DNA of 64,000 bases from assembly GCA_012972835.1 (NCBI GenBank), contig JABDHK010000013.1, forward strand, positions 1 through 64,000, written 5' to 3'. This document shows positions 7,591 to 15,980 of the stretch, one piece after another; position 1 is the first letter of the stretch, and each line of letters starts with the position of its first letter. Both the position numbers and the translations under genes were made by a program. Source of the stretch: Chlorobiaceae bacterium. GTDB lineage: Bacteria > Bacteroidota > Chlorobiia > Chlorobiales > Chlorobiaceae. Below the pieces are notes generated by a model. That model searched no databases and was not told where the DNA came from. It saw only the letters and a list, made by a program, of their open reading frames with translations.

Positions 7591-9219
7591 TCAGGCAGTA
7601 TACTCCTGATAGATAATCCCGTTGGCGATTATGCCGATAATGTCTGCTTTGTACTCTGCTGATTCGGAAAACTGTGTAAGGACATGAGCGCGTGTGTCAG
7701 AGTGCAAGCTGTTTACCCAGTAGTTGTAACCGCTTTGATCAGGAGTACGGCCAAGGATGTGCTGGTAGAGAAGTGTGACAAAATTCCCATCGCTTGTGTT
7801 TGTGCCATACATGCTCTTGAACTCACTGCTGTTGATAAAGTTTTCCGCAACATGTGTTAATGAGTCACCTTTATTCAGAGCGTTATACCAGAACCCTAAT
7901 CCGCCATAATCCGGTGCACGGTCAAATACCTTGTATAAACGGTATGCTTCAAGAAGGTTTTCGGTTGGTATTGTTTGTATTGCCAGTAAAAGGTCAGCAA
8001 ATTGAAGCTTTTCTACATTGACTTCAATAATGGTGCCATCAGTGCTGAGATTATCTTTAATGGAAAAACCGCTTCCTGCTGGCACAATCGTGTAGTGGAT
8101 TTGATTTTCGTTAAAGACAATGGTATCGATTCCTTGACCGCCATCAATGGTATCGATTCCTCCTCCACCAATAAAAGTATCATTTCCTCCTCTACCTGAT
8201 AACTTATTATTGACATTATTGCCAATAATGTAGTCATTTCCTGAACCTCCTGTTGCATTTTCAATAGTGACGCCAAAGGCAATACCAAGATTATTGGTGC
8301 CATCATAAAGATTGGCTCCCGTTCCTGAATTGTTATAGCGAATGGAAGAGTAATGGCCGGCTCTCAGGTCTATAGTACAATTGGTGCTGAAATTTGATAC
8401 GTCCATAGTGTCATTGCCTCCCGCATCCCAGATGGACATATAAAAGGGATGAGATGGATCAAAGGTGTAGGTGTCGTTGCCAGTTCGATAACTGTTATTC
8501 GCCCCGTAAAGGTACTGAATTGCCGCGATGTCATAGACCATCGGGGTTTCAGGGTATATATTGATATATTTATGCTGGGTTGTATCCAGAAATGAAAAGT
8601 TCAGGTCGTTGTATGACATGATGGAGTAGGTTCGGTAATCCAGGGATGCAGGCAGGTAAGGGCCGGAAGTGCTTGGCTCCCCAGAGTTATAATTACCGGG
8701 GTGTTTTAAACCAAGTCCATGACCAATTTCATGCATAAGGGCATAATAGTTATATGACTCATTTGACCAGTCACTTTGAGTTGCATAGAGTGGATTGATC
8801 CAGACATCAGCGGCATTTGCCAAAGAGTTGTTAGGATAGAAACAATATCCCCAGGTATTGTTGTCAACTGCCGATGAAAACGCGAAGCGGAAATCTCCTA
8901 CGTTACTTGCAGTGTCGGCAACCTGTGTAAATGTGACAGCGGCAACATTGGCCCATGCTTGGAATGCATTACTTGCAGCGGCAATTTGCGCGGTATTAAA
9001 TCCGAAATGTTGTGATGCCTGTGGTTCTGAATGTACACTGTAATCAGATTGCCAATAAGCAGTTGCTTCGTTAAACCAGGGAAAGCTGTAGGTAAGGGCT
9101 ACCAATGATCCTGAATTAGGGCTCCATTTTTCATGATCTTCACTGAGTAAGGGATCAAGCGTGCTTATACCGCTTAGAGCAAAAATAGTTGTGGCAGAAG
9201 ATGTGCTGGGGCTTGGCAT
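7591..9219 (-). CDS. Serralysin-like secreted zinc metalloprotease with RTX repeats and DUF4214 domain
   Basis: The 542-residue protein has the metzincin zinc site HEIGHGLGLKH at 163-173 with three His ligands and catalytic Glu164, and the Met-turn SIMSY at 199-203, as in family M10B. Glycine/aspartate RTX nonapeptides (GGSGNDYII, GGNDTFIGG, GGIDTIDGG) occupy about 324-368 and would bind calcium outside the cell. Residues about 415-520 resemble two DUF4214 units (VFDRAPDYGGLGFWYNAL and ILGRTPDQSGYNYWVNSL). There is no N-terminal signal peptide, which fits type I secretion through the exporter encoded nearby. It is convergent with the methyltransferase gene (15-base gap) and divergent from the J-domain gene. 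Substrates are unknown. Confidence 0.92.
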   Translation of the reverse strand: MPSPSTSSATTIFALSGISTLDPLLSEDHEKWSPNSGSLVALTYSFPWFNEATAYWQSDYSVHSEPQASQHFGFNTAQIAAASNAFQAWANVAAVTFTQVADTASNVGDFRFAFSSAVDNNTWGYCFYPNNSLANAADVWINPLYATQSDWSNESYNYYALMHEIGHGLGLKHPGNYNSGEPSTSGPYLPASLDYRTYSIMSYNDLNFSFLDTTQHKYINIYPETPMVYDIAAIQYLYGANNSYRTGNDTYTFDPSHPFYMSIWDAGGNDTMDVSNFSTNCTIDLRAGHYSSIRYNNSGTGANLYDGTNNLGIAFGVTIENATGGSGNDYIIGNNVNNKLSGRGGNDTFIGGGGIDTIDGGQGIDTIVFNENQIHYTIVPAGSGFSIKDNLSTDGTIIEVNVEKLQFADLLLAIQTIPTENLLEAYRLYKVFDRAPDYGGLGFWYNALNKGDSLTHVAENFINSSEFKSMYGTNTSDGNFVTLLYQHILGRTPDQSGYNYWVNSLHSDTRAHVLTQFSESAEYKADIIGIIANGIIYQEYTA

Positions 9220-9390
9220 TCTTGTGTCGTTTTTATTATTTGAAATAGTCAGAACTTAGTAACAGTAATATCAGTAATGGTTAACAGAATGGGCATTGCA
9301 ATAATTCCATTTTTTTAGTTGTATGCTCTTATCACAATACTCTGGTGAACTTTTTCGAGTTACTGTTAAATTTTATGCAGAATTATACAA

Positions 9391-10146
9391 ATGAAGACAC
9401 AAGCGGAAACTGAGCTTGCGAAGGAAAAGTCTGAGGTGGAGGAACTCTCTCGTGTCCTTGAGGAAAAAGAGCGTACTTTTGAGGAGATCAACCATGCTTT
9501 CGAGCAATTTCAGCAACGATACTCTTCTGAAGTTAGTCAAAAGTATGTCGAGCTTAACCGGCTCAATGCAGAACTTGCCGAGTTAATGGTCAAGAATATT
9601 CCTTATAATCAGGTTAAGCAAAAAAGTTCAAAAATTGAAACCCCAGTTGAAAACTCAGCTGAGCCATTTAACGATGTAAGCATCGGGGAACAGCCAGAGT
9701 CGCACTCGATTAAGGAATTAAAAGAGGTAAAGAAAATCTATAGAAGGATTGCTTCTGTCATTCATCCCGATAAGGGCGCGGATGTAGGGTCTCGCCCTTT
9801 GCGTACCAAAATGATGGTTGAGCTTAATGAGGCGTATGCACGAAAAGACACCATTGCAATGCAGCGCATCTTTGACCAATGGAAAGAAAGTCCCGAGGCC
9901 GTAACGGGCGATGATACTCACGCTGACCTGGAAAGAACTCGTCGGATGATTATTCAGATAAAAAAAAGGATATTGGAAATTGAGACAAAAATCTCAAAGA
10001 TCATGACTTCTGAAATGTATACCATGATGATGAACGCGCGCAAGGCGAATAGAGAGGGAAGGGATATCCTTGCGGAAATGACAATTGCCATTGATGCAAG
10101 GATAAAAGATGCGCAGAACAAACTTGTGTTACGGATGTATGGATAG
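9391..10146 (+). CDS. Coiled-coil protein with DnaJ-type J domain
   Basis: Residues 1-75 form a highly charged heptad-rich coiled coil, and a Ser/Glu-rich linker follows. Residues about 108-165 match a J domain: the helix KEVKKIYRRIASVIHPDKG contains the catalytic HPD tripeptide at 125-127, then a basic helix and NEAYARKD. A second charged helical segment covers 180-250. J domains stimulate the ATPase of Hsp70 (DnaK). The G/F-rich and zinc-finger regions of true DnaJ are absent, so this is a specialised co-chaperone. Its position beside a type I secretion locus suggests it could hold or deliver an exported client, but this is inference. The 171-base gap shared with the divergent protease gene may hold promoters for both. 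Confidence 0.75.
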   Translation: MKTQAETELAKEKSEVEELSRVLEEKERTFEEINHAFEQFQQRYSSEVSQKYVELNRLNAELAELMVKNIPYNQVKQKSSKIETPVENSAEPFNDVSIGEQPESHSIKELKEVKKIYRRIASVIHPDKGADVGSRPLRTKMMVELNEAYARKDTIAMQRIFDQWKESPEAVTGDDTHADLERTRRMIIQIKKRILEIETKISKIMTSEMYTMMMNARKANREGRDILAEMTIAIDARIKDAQNKLVLRMYG

Positions 10147-10207
10147 ATTTTTGTGAGCGGATAGTGACTTGATGCGTAATGTGTTGATAGACGTTGTGTA
10201 AAAATTA

Positions 10208-10711
10208 ATGACCTCTTTTAAAAATATAAATATGCAGCTTACAAAAGTTACGTGCAGGTATAGCGAAGTTGAGGATCGGATTTGTATGTCGGCTATGCTG
10301 AAGGAGGGTGAGCCTGTTGTATTCTGGTTGACCCAGCGTCTCTCCTTTATGTTGGTTCGTGCGCTTACCGGTTATGTTGAGAGGTCGGTTTCACGTTCGG
10401 CCCTGGTTGATATGGGGTTGCTGCTCTCCTGTCAGCAGAGGGATGCCGAGTGGAAGCATGAGGCTTCTGAACCTGTGCGTTATAGGGCAGGTTCTCTTCG
10501 GATTTTGCCGGAGAGGGTTGATATCTCTTGTTCGCCAGAGAGCGCTGCCTTGCTTTTTCCACTTGGTGACGATGAGGTGGCGGAGCTGCAGATGAGTATG
10601 CAGGAGTTACGGCAGTGGCTGGCGATTGTCTATCGGCAGTTTAAACATGCTGGTTGGCCGATGGGTGTTTGGCCTGAGTGGTTTGCGCAGGCTGAGCCTG
10701 GCAGGAATTAG
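10208..10711 (+). CDS. Protein of unknown function within the type I secretion locus
   Basis: I do not recognise this 167-residue protein. It has no signal peptide or membrane segment. The sequence is mixed alpha/beta with several aromatic residues and ends in an amphipathic helix (MQELRQWLAIVYRQFKHAGW) and a Pro/Trp-rich tail. The gene lies 61 bases after the J-domain gene and ends 9 bases before the next glycosyltransferase, so it is probably co-transcribed with both. An ATG at 10232 could be an alternative start (MQLTKV). Its length and coding quality argue for a real gene; the function is unknown. Confidence 0.65.
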   Translation: MTSFKNINMQLTKVTCRYSEVEDRICMSAMLKEGEPVVFWLTQRLSFMLVRALTGYVERSVSRSALVDMGLLLSCQQRDAEWKHEASEPVRYRAGSLRILPERVDISCSPESAALLFPLGDDEVAELQMSMQELRQWLAIVYRQFKHAGWPMGVWPEWFAQAEPGRN

Positions 10712-10720
10712 GGGAAAGCG

Positions 10721-11950
10721 ATGCGGATTCTTTTTGTTCATCAGAATTTTCCAGGGCAGTTCAAGTTTCTTGCTCCAGCCTTGGTGCAAGAGGGGCATGA
10801 GGTGACCGCGTTTACCATGCAGCAGGCAGTCCCAGCAATGTGGCAAGGTGTAAGGATGATCTTCTATGGTGTCGAGCGAGGCACAACCCCTGGAGTACAC
10901 CCTTGGGTCAGCGATTTTGAGACGAAAACGATAAGGGGAGAGGCCTGTTTTCGGGCAGCGTTGAGGCTGAAGGCTGAAGGGTATGCGCCTGAAGTTATTA
11001 TTGCTCATCCTGGTTGGGGCGAGAGCTTGTTTCTGAAAGAGGTTTGGCCTTTGGCAAAACTGGGGATCTACTGCGAATTTTACTACAACCCGACAGGGAG
11101 TGATGTGGGATTTGACCCTGAGTTTCTGGCAAAAGATGAGGGAGATGTTTGCCGATTGCGGTTGAAGAATCTTAACAATATTCTGCATCTGAACGGTGCT
11201 GATGCGGGTATATCTCCTACACTCTGGCAGGCAAGCACTTTTCCTGATTTTTTCCGTTCCAAAATCAGGGTGATTCATGATGGTATTGACACTGATGTTC
11301 TTGCGCCTAATCTGAAGGTCAGCCTTGCGATCAATGGTAATCCTGTGTTAACGAAGAAGGATGAGGTGATTACTTTTGTGAATCGCAATCTGGAGCCCTA
11401 CCGGGGTTACCATATTTTTATGCGGGCGCTTCCGGAACTGCTGAGGTTGAGGCCTCATGCACGGGTTGTGATTGTGGGTGGGAGTGATGTAAGTTATGGC
11501 GCAAGGCCTGATGGAGAGAAAAAATGGAAAGATATTTTTATCAGTGAGGTGCGTCCGCAAATCAGTGATGCTGATTGGGCAAGGGTTTATTTTTTAGGTA
11601 CTATCCCTTATCAGCATTTTATTTCGCTCTTGCAACTTACAACGGTTCACATCTATCTTACCTATCCTTTTGTGCTTTCCTGGAGTGTATTGGAGGCGAT
11701 GAGCATAGGGTGCGCGATTGTGGCGAGCGATACCCGGCCGTTGCATGAGGCTATACGACACGATGATACCGGGCGACTGGTGAATTTTTTCGATTGCTCT
11801 GGATTGGTCTCTGAAGTCTGCAACCTTCTCGATGATCCATTGGAAAGGGGAAGATTGGGTGCAAATTCCCGAGCTTTTGCGCAAACGAACTACGATATGA
11901 AGAGAGTATGCTTGCCCCGTCAACTGGAGTGGGTAAAGGGACTTGCATGA
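10721..11950 (+). CDS. Glycosyltransferase, GT4 family
   Basis: The 409-residue GT-B enzyme starts with MRILFVHQNFPGQFKFLAPAL, a typical N-terminal Rossmann motif of the GT4 subgroup that also contains HPGWGESLFLKEV. The C-terminal donor domain contains FVNRNLEPYRGYHIFMRAL, RVVIVGGSD, and LSWSVLEAMSIGCAIVASD with the conserved Glu. It is cytosolic and has no signal peptide. The start has AGGGGAAAG just upstream. The gene follows the unknown protein by 9 bases and lies 214 bases before the DUF6447 gene, in the middle of the secretion locus, so it may glycosylate a locus product or contribute to a surface glycan. Donor specificity cannot be told. Confidence 0.85.
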   Translation: MRILFVHQNFPGQFKFLAPALVQEGHEVTAFTMQQAVPAMWQGVRMIFYGVERGTTPGVHPWVSDFETKTIRGEACFRAALRLKAEGYAPEVIIAHPGWGESLFLKEVWPLAKLGIYCEFYYNPTGSDVGFDPEFLAKDEGDVCRLRLKNLNNILHLNGADAGISPTLWQASTFPDFFRSKIRVIHDGIDTDVLAPNLKVSLAINGNPVLTKKDEVITFVNRNLEPYRGYHIFMRALPELLRLRPHARVVIVGGSDVSYGARPDGEKKWKDIFISEVRPQISDADWARVYFLGTIPYQHFISLLQLTTVHIYLTYPFVLSWSVLEAMSIGCAIVASDTRPLHEAIRHDDTGRLVNFFDCSGLVSEVCNLLDDPLERGRLGANSRAFAQTNYDMKRVCLPRQLEWVKGLA

Positions 11951-12164
11951 TCAGCTTATTTAATTGGTTGGTTTTTGTTTCCAGAAGCTGTACATTTACG
12001 GCTTGTGTAGTAATAGATGTCGAAAAATTACTATGCTCCAGCGTGGTGAAGAGTTGGGGAAGCAGTGGACTCTATTTGGGTTTTTTATGTGAGTAATTTA
12101 GGGTTGCCGTTTATTTAGCGTGTATTAATGTTAAAAAATAAGAATAGTTGAGGAGATTTAATTT

Positions 12165-12377
12165 ATGGCTAAAGTTAAAAAAGAAGAGCCGGCTATAACT
12201 GTTAACGGCAAAAAGTATCTTGTTGCTGACTTGGCTGAAGAGGCAAAAACGCAACTTGTAAACATTCAGGCCGCTGATGCTGAAATTAATCGCTTGCAGG
12301 TTCAACTTGCAATTGCCCAGACAGCACGCAATGCTTATCAGCAGGCTCTGATTGCAGCACTGCCTTCGCAGGTCTGA
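12165..12377 (+). CDS. DUF6447 family small protein
   Basis: The protein has 70 residues and is well translated: GAGGAG sits eight bases before the ATG. The sequence AITVNGKKYLVADLAEEAK, followed by a predicted helix with LQVQLAIAQTARNAYQQAL, matches DUF6447 as I remember it. A short beta hairpin plus a long helix is the likely fold. It has no signal peptide, no cysteine and no RTX motif. It stands alone 108 bases before the secretion ABC genes. It could be an exported substrate, a chaperone or an adaptor; the function is unknown. The family name is from memory and should be checked by profile search. Confidence 0.72.
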   Translation: MAKVKKEEPAITVNGKKYLVADLAEEAKTQLVNIQAADAEINRLQVQLAIAQTARNAYQQALIAALPSQV

Positions 12378-12484
12378 GGGTTTGATAATTTATCTCTCCA
12401 GGCCTCTTGTTATTTTTTAGTTTGTTCTATGCTTTTTGTCTCAATGGTAAAGAAAACTATGTGCTTCTATGAATTTCAGTCTCA

Positions 12485-14209
12485 TTGTTTGTGAAAGGTT
12501 TTAAAGAAAAATCTCCGTTGCGCGAAGCTCTTGCGGCATTATTACCCTCTCTCAAGCAGGCCTTTTATTTCAGTATAGTTGTCAATGTGCTGGTGCTTGC
12601 ACCGAGTGCCTATATGATGGAGGTGTATGACCGCGTAGTCAACAGCCGTAGTCATACAACACTGTTTATGCTGACGCTTCTTGTGGTCGGTGTTTATGCC
12701 CTCCTTGAGGCATTGGAGTGGGTTCGCCGCCAGATAATGCATGATGCGGGCATGGAGTTCGATAAGGGGTTGCGGGCACGCGTGTTCGGTGCAATTTATT
12801 CAGCACGCCTGTTGAATTTCCCCGTCGGGGGGGCACAGGCGTTGCGTGATCTTAAAACTGTTCGGGAGTTTCTTCCATCTCCGGCCCTGCTTGCAGTTGT
12901 CGATGCTCCTCTTGCTCTTCTTGTTCTTGTGCTGATATTTTGGATGGCACCTGGTCTCGGTTGGTTTGCTGTGGCAGGTGCTCTTGCACAGTTTGCGATC
13001 GGAGTGGTTAACGAGCGTCGTATCCGTCAACCGCTTCTTGCTGCAAACCGGAGCGCGGTCAGTGCTCAGGGCTATGCTGACGGAGTTATCCGTAATGCAC
13101 AGGTCATTGAGTCGATGGGCATGCTTGGCGATATTCACAAGCGGTGGATGGGTCGTCAACAGGAATTTCTTGTTCAGCAGGCGGTTGCTTCTGACCATGC
13201 AGGGACTAATGCGGCTCTCTCAAAATTAGTGCAGAGTCTCTTGGGCTCACTTTTGCTTGGCATGGGATGCTGGTTGACGCTGAAGGGTGAGTTGCATGGT
13301 TCAGGTATGATTGTGGCATCAATTCTTGGTGGCAGAGTGCTGGCACCACTTGTGCAGATTATCGGCAGCTGGCGTCAGGTTGAGGCTACTCTTGAGTCCT
13401 TTAACCGTCTTGAAGGGATGCTTAAAGAGTTTCCTTTGCCCCAAAAAAGGATGGCTTTGCCGGCACCAAATGGATTTCTGTCTGTAGAGGGCGTTATTGC
13501 AGGTGCTCCCAGAAGTACGATACAAATTCTAAAAGGAGTAAGTTTCAGGGTTGCACCAGGTGGTTCGCTGGCTATTGTTGGGCCTTCTGCTTCTGGTAAA
13601 ACAACCCTTGCAAGGCTGCTGGTTGGTATATGGCCATCAATGCAGGGAAAGGTGCGCCTTGATGGAAATGATATCTATCAGTGGGACAAAGAGGAGCTTG
13701 GTCAATATATAGGCTATTTGCCACAAACTGTCGAGTTGTTTGAAGGTACTATTGCTGAAAATGTTTCTCGATTTGGGGAACCTGATGCTGATAAAGTGCG
13801 TGAGGCATGCCGTATGGTAGGTCTTGATCGTTTTATCGAGCAGCTTCCAAAGGGGTATGACACCGAGGTTGGGGACGATGGTTCTTTTCTTTCGGGTGGG
13901 GAGCGGCAGCGGGTGGCACTGGCCCGGGCGCTCTATGGAATGCCGAAGTTTGTCGTGCTTGATGAGCCTAATGCAAGCCTTGACGAAGCGGGTGATGCCG
14001 CTTTGCTCAATGCGATAAAAATGCTGAGGGCTCAGGGTACAACGGTGATTGTGATGACGCATCGCTTGAATATTCTTGGGGCGATAGAGCACATGCTTGT
14101 CCTGGTTGATGGACAGGTGCAGCGCTTCGGTACTTGTCAGGAGGTACTGGCTGCATTGCAGTCGCCCCAGACAGGCCCTCCCTCTTCAAGCCAGCAGCCA
14201 CACAGCTAA
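12485..14209 (+). CDS. Type I secretion ABC exporter (PrtD-like), first of two
   Basis: The 574-residue fused permease-ATPase has transmembrane segments in the first 300 residues, starting with FYFSIVVNVLVLAPSAYMMEVYDRVV, the hallmark N-terminus of PrtD/HasD-type exporters. The ATPase has Walker A GPSASGKTT (about 366-374), signature LSGGERQR (about 468), Walker B FVVLDEP with D-loop ASLDEAG, and switch MTHR. All catalytic residues are present. It lacks the C39-like domain of HlyB-type exporters, as usual for exporters of RTX proteases. No ATG start is available: TTG 12485 or GTG 12491 must be used. It pairs with a homologous gene 26 bases downstream. Confidence 0.92.
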   Translation: MFVKGFKEKSPLREALAALLPSLKQAFYFSIVVNVLVLAPSAYMMEVYDRVVNSRSHTTLFMLTLLVVGVYALLEALEWVRRQIMHDAGMEFDKGLRARVFGAIYSARLLNFPVGGAQALRDLKTVREFLPSPALLAVVDAPLALLVLVLIFWMAPGLGWFAVAGALAQFAIGVVNERRIRQPLLAANRSAVSAQGYADGVIRNAQVIESMGMLGDIHKRWMGRQQEFLVQQAVASDHAGTNAALSKLVQSLLGSLLLGMGCWLTLKGELHGSGMIVASILGGRVLAPLVQIIGSWRQVEATLESFNRLEGMLKEFPLPQKRMALPAPNGFLSVEGVIAGAPRSTIQILKGVSFRVAPGGSLAIVGPSASGKTTLARLLVGIWPSMQGKVRLDGNDIYQWDKEELGQYIGYLPQTVELFEGTIAENVSRFGEPDADKVREACRMVGLDRFIEQLPKGYDTEVGDDGSFLSGGERQRVALARALYGMPKFVVLDEPNASLDEAGDAALLNAIKMLRAQGTTVIVMTHRLNILGAIEHMLVLVDGQVQRFGTCQEVLAALQSPQTGPPSSSQQPHS

Positions 14210-14235
14210 CTCTTATCCGGAAGTAGATAAATTCA

Positions 14236-15945
14236 ATGAAACCTGATTTTTTTGATCGCAGTGCACTGACTCGCCAGCTATGGACTTTTCGGAGAGAGTT
14301 TGTATGGGTAGGCATTTTCAGTTTAATTGCCAATGTGCTGATGCTGACTCCGACACTTTACATGCTTCAGGTCTATGGTCGTGTCATGAAGAGTGGCAGT
14401 GAGCTGACGCTCCTTATGGTTACGTTGTTTCTGTTATTATTTTATGGGGTAATGGCTTTTGCGGAGTGGCTTCGTTCGCGCCTTTTGGTGCGGGTAGGTG
14501 TCAGGCTTGATGAAGCGCTTAACTCTCTGGTATTTAATGCAAGTTTTCAGGCTTACCTGAACCGTACGCGTCACAATGTTGTTGAGGCGTTTTCTGATTT
14601 AACCAATATTCGTCAGTTTTTGACGGCTAATGGTATGATTGCATTTTTCGATACTCCCTGGACTCCGGTCTATATTGCCGTTATTTTCTTGCTGAACCCT
14701 TTTCTTGGCTGGCTCTCTATTGCTTTTGCCATTATCCAGCTTGGTCTGACCTGGCAGAGCCATCGATTGAGCACAAAAGAGATTGAGAATGCGGCTGAAG
14801 CTGGTAACGACAGTTATCGTTTTGTGCAGAATAAACTTCGCAGTATAGAGCCTGTGCATGCTATGGGTATGGCTGGAAATTTTCGTGAGCGCTGGTTCAA
14901 GCTCCATGACGCATCTCTTGTTAAAGCGGATGCTTCACTTGAACGGCAGCATCGCCAGCAGTCTTTTGCTAAATTTGTCAGATACAGTTTGCAGTCGCTC
15001 ACACTTGGAGCTGGTGCTTTGATGGTTATTGAGGGCAAGATGTCAGCTGGCTCGATGATTGCGGCAAATGTGCTGATGTCGAAAGCACTTCAACCGCTTG
15101 ATCTTGTGATGGCTACCTGGAAGCCTTTTGTGCAGTGCCGTACAGCGTTTGTTCGTCTTGAGAAACTTCTTGAAGATTTTCCAGAGCGTGAGCCAGGTGC
15201 AAAACATCAGGATCCTCTTGGTGAAATTAAACTTGAGAATCTTACTGCTACGGTCGAGGGGAGGCCAACTCCTATTTTGCATGACCTGAATGTTTTATTT
15301 CCTGCTGGCAGGGTCGCTGTGGTGGTTGGCCCCTCAGGCTCTGGAAAATCGACGTTAGCCCGTTGTATTGTTGGTGTGTGGCCGGATCGTACAGGACGTC
15401 TTCTTATTGATGGAGAGCCAATAGAAAGCTGGGACAGAATGGAACTTGGACCTCATATCGGATATCTTCCACAGGATATTGAGTTGTTCGATGGTTCCAT
15501 TGCTGATAATATTGCCCGGTTTGCCGAAGTTGATTCCGAAAAAGTTATTGAGGCGGCAAAACGCACGGGTATTCATGAAATGATTTTACGCTTTCCGCGT
15601 GGTTATGATACGCAGATAGGCGAAGCTGGCGGTATGCTTTCAGGAGGGCAGCGCCAACGGCTTGGTCTTGCGAGGGCAATGTATGGTAATCCGGCAATTA
15701 TTGTGCTTGATGAGCCCAATGCCAATCTTGATGATGCCGGAGAACGCTCTTTGCTTGAGGCAGTCGTTGATTTAAGAAAGGCCGGTAAAACAGTTATTCT
15801 TATTACGCATCGTCCGAGTGTTCTTGGTGCGGCAGACATATTGGTGGTGATGCAGGATGGAAAAATAATTCGTTGCGGTCCGCGTGATGCAGTTTTGGCT
15901 GCTTTGCGTCCTGCAACTGCGCAGCCTGTACTTTCTGAAGCCTGA
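14236..15945 (+). CDS. Type I secretion ABC exporter (PrtD-like), second of two
   Basis: The 569-residue protein is homologous to the preceding exporter along its whole length. The N-terminus has VGIFSLIANVLMLTPTLYMLQVYGRVM, and ATPase motifs are Walker A GPSGSGKST (about 365-373), signature LSGGQRQR (about 467), Walker B IIVLDEPNANLD and switch ITHR. Both ATP sites look intact, so the two proteins could form a heterodimer or two separate homodimers with different clients. The gene is 26 bases after the first exporter and 35 before the adaptor gene, which makes a single operon likely. PrtD-type exporters recognise a C-terminal secretion signal, and the RTX protease at 7591-9219 is the obvious local candidate. 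Confidence 0.93.
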   Translation: MKPDFFDRSALTRQLWTFRREFVWVGIFSLIANVLMLTPTLYMLQVYGRVMKSGSELTLLMVTLFLLLFYGVMAFAEWLRSRLLVRVGVRLDEALNSLVFNASFQAYLNRTRHNVVEAFSDLTNIRQFLTANGMIAFFDTPWTPVYIAVIFLLNPFLGWLSIAFAIIQLGLTWQSHRLSTKEIENAAEAGNDSYRFVQNKLRSIEPVHAMGMAGNFRERWFKLHDASLVKADASLERQHRQQSFAKFVRYSLQSLTLGAGALMVIEGKMSAGSMIAANVLMSKALQPLDLVMATWKPFVQCRTAFVRLEKLLEDFPEREPGAKHQDPLGEIKLENLTATVEGRPTPILHDLNVLFPAGRVAVVVGPSGSGKSTLARCIVGVWPDRTGRLLIDGEPIESWDRMELGPHIGYLPQDIELFDGSIADNIARFAEVDSEKVIEAAKRTGIHEMILRFPRGYDTQIGEAGGMLSGGQRQRLGLARAMYGNPAIIVLDEPNANLDDAGERSLLEAVVDLRKAGKTVILITHRPSVLGAADILVVMQDGKIIRCGPRDAVLAALRPATAQPVLSEA

Positions 15946-15980
15946 ATTTAATTATTTTGAGAAATGTTTAAAGGATAGCA

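Noticed and set aside
8162-8248. Short glycine-coding repeats on the minus strand, considered as a possible CRISPR or satellite array
   Set aside because: They encode the RTX nonapeptides of the protease; unit length and variation follow the protein repeat, and no spacer structure exists.
10607-11278. 223-codon minus-strand frame
   Set aside because: It is antisense to the unknown protein and the GT4 gene, both with better coding evidence; the translation is low-complexity and Cys/His/Pro-rich as usual for shadows.
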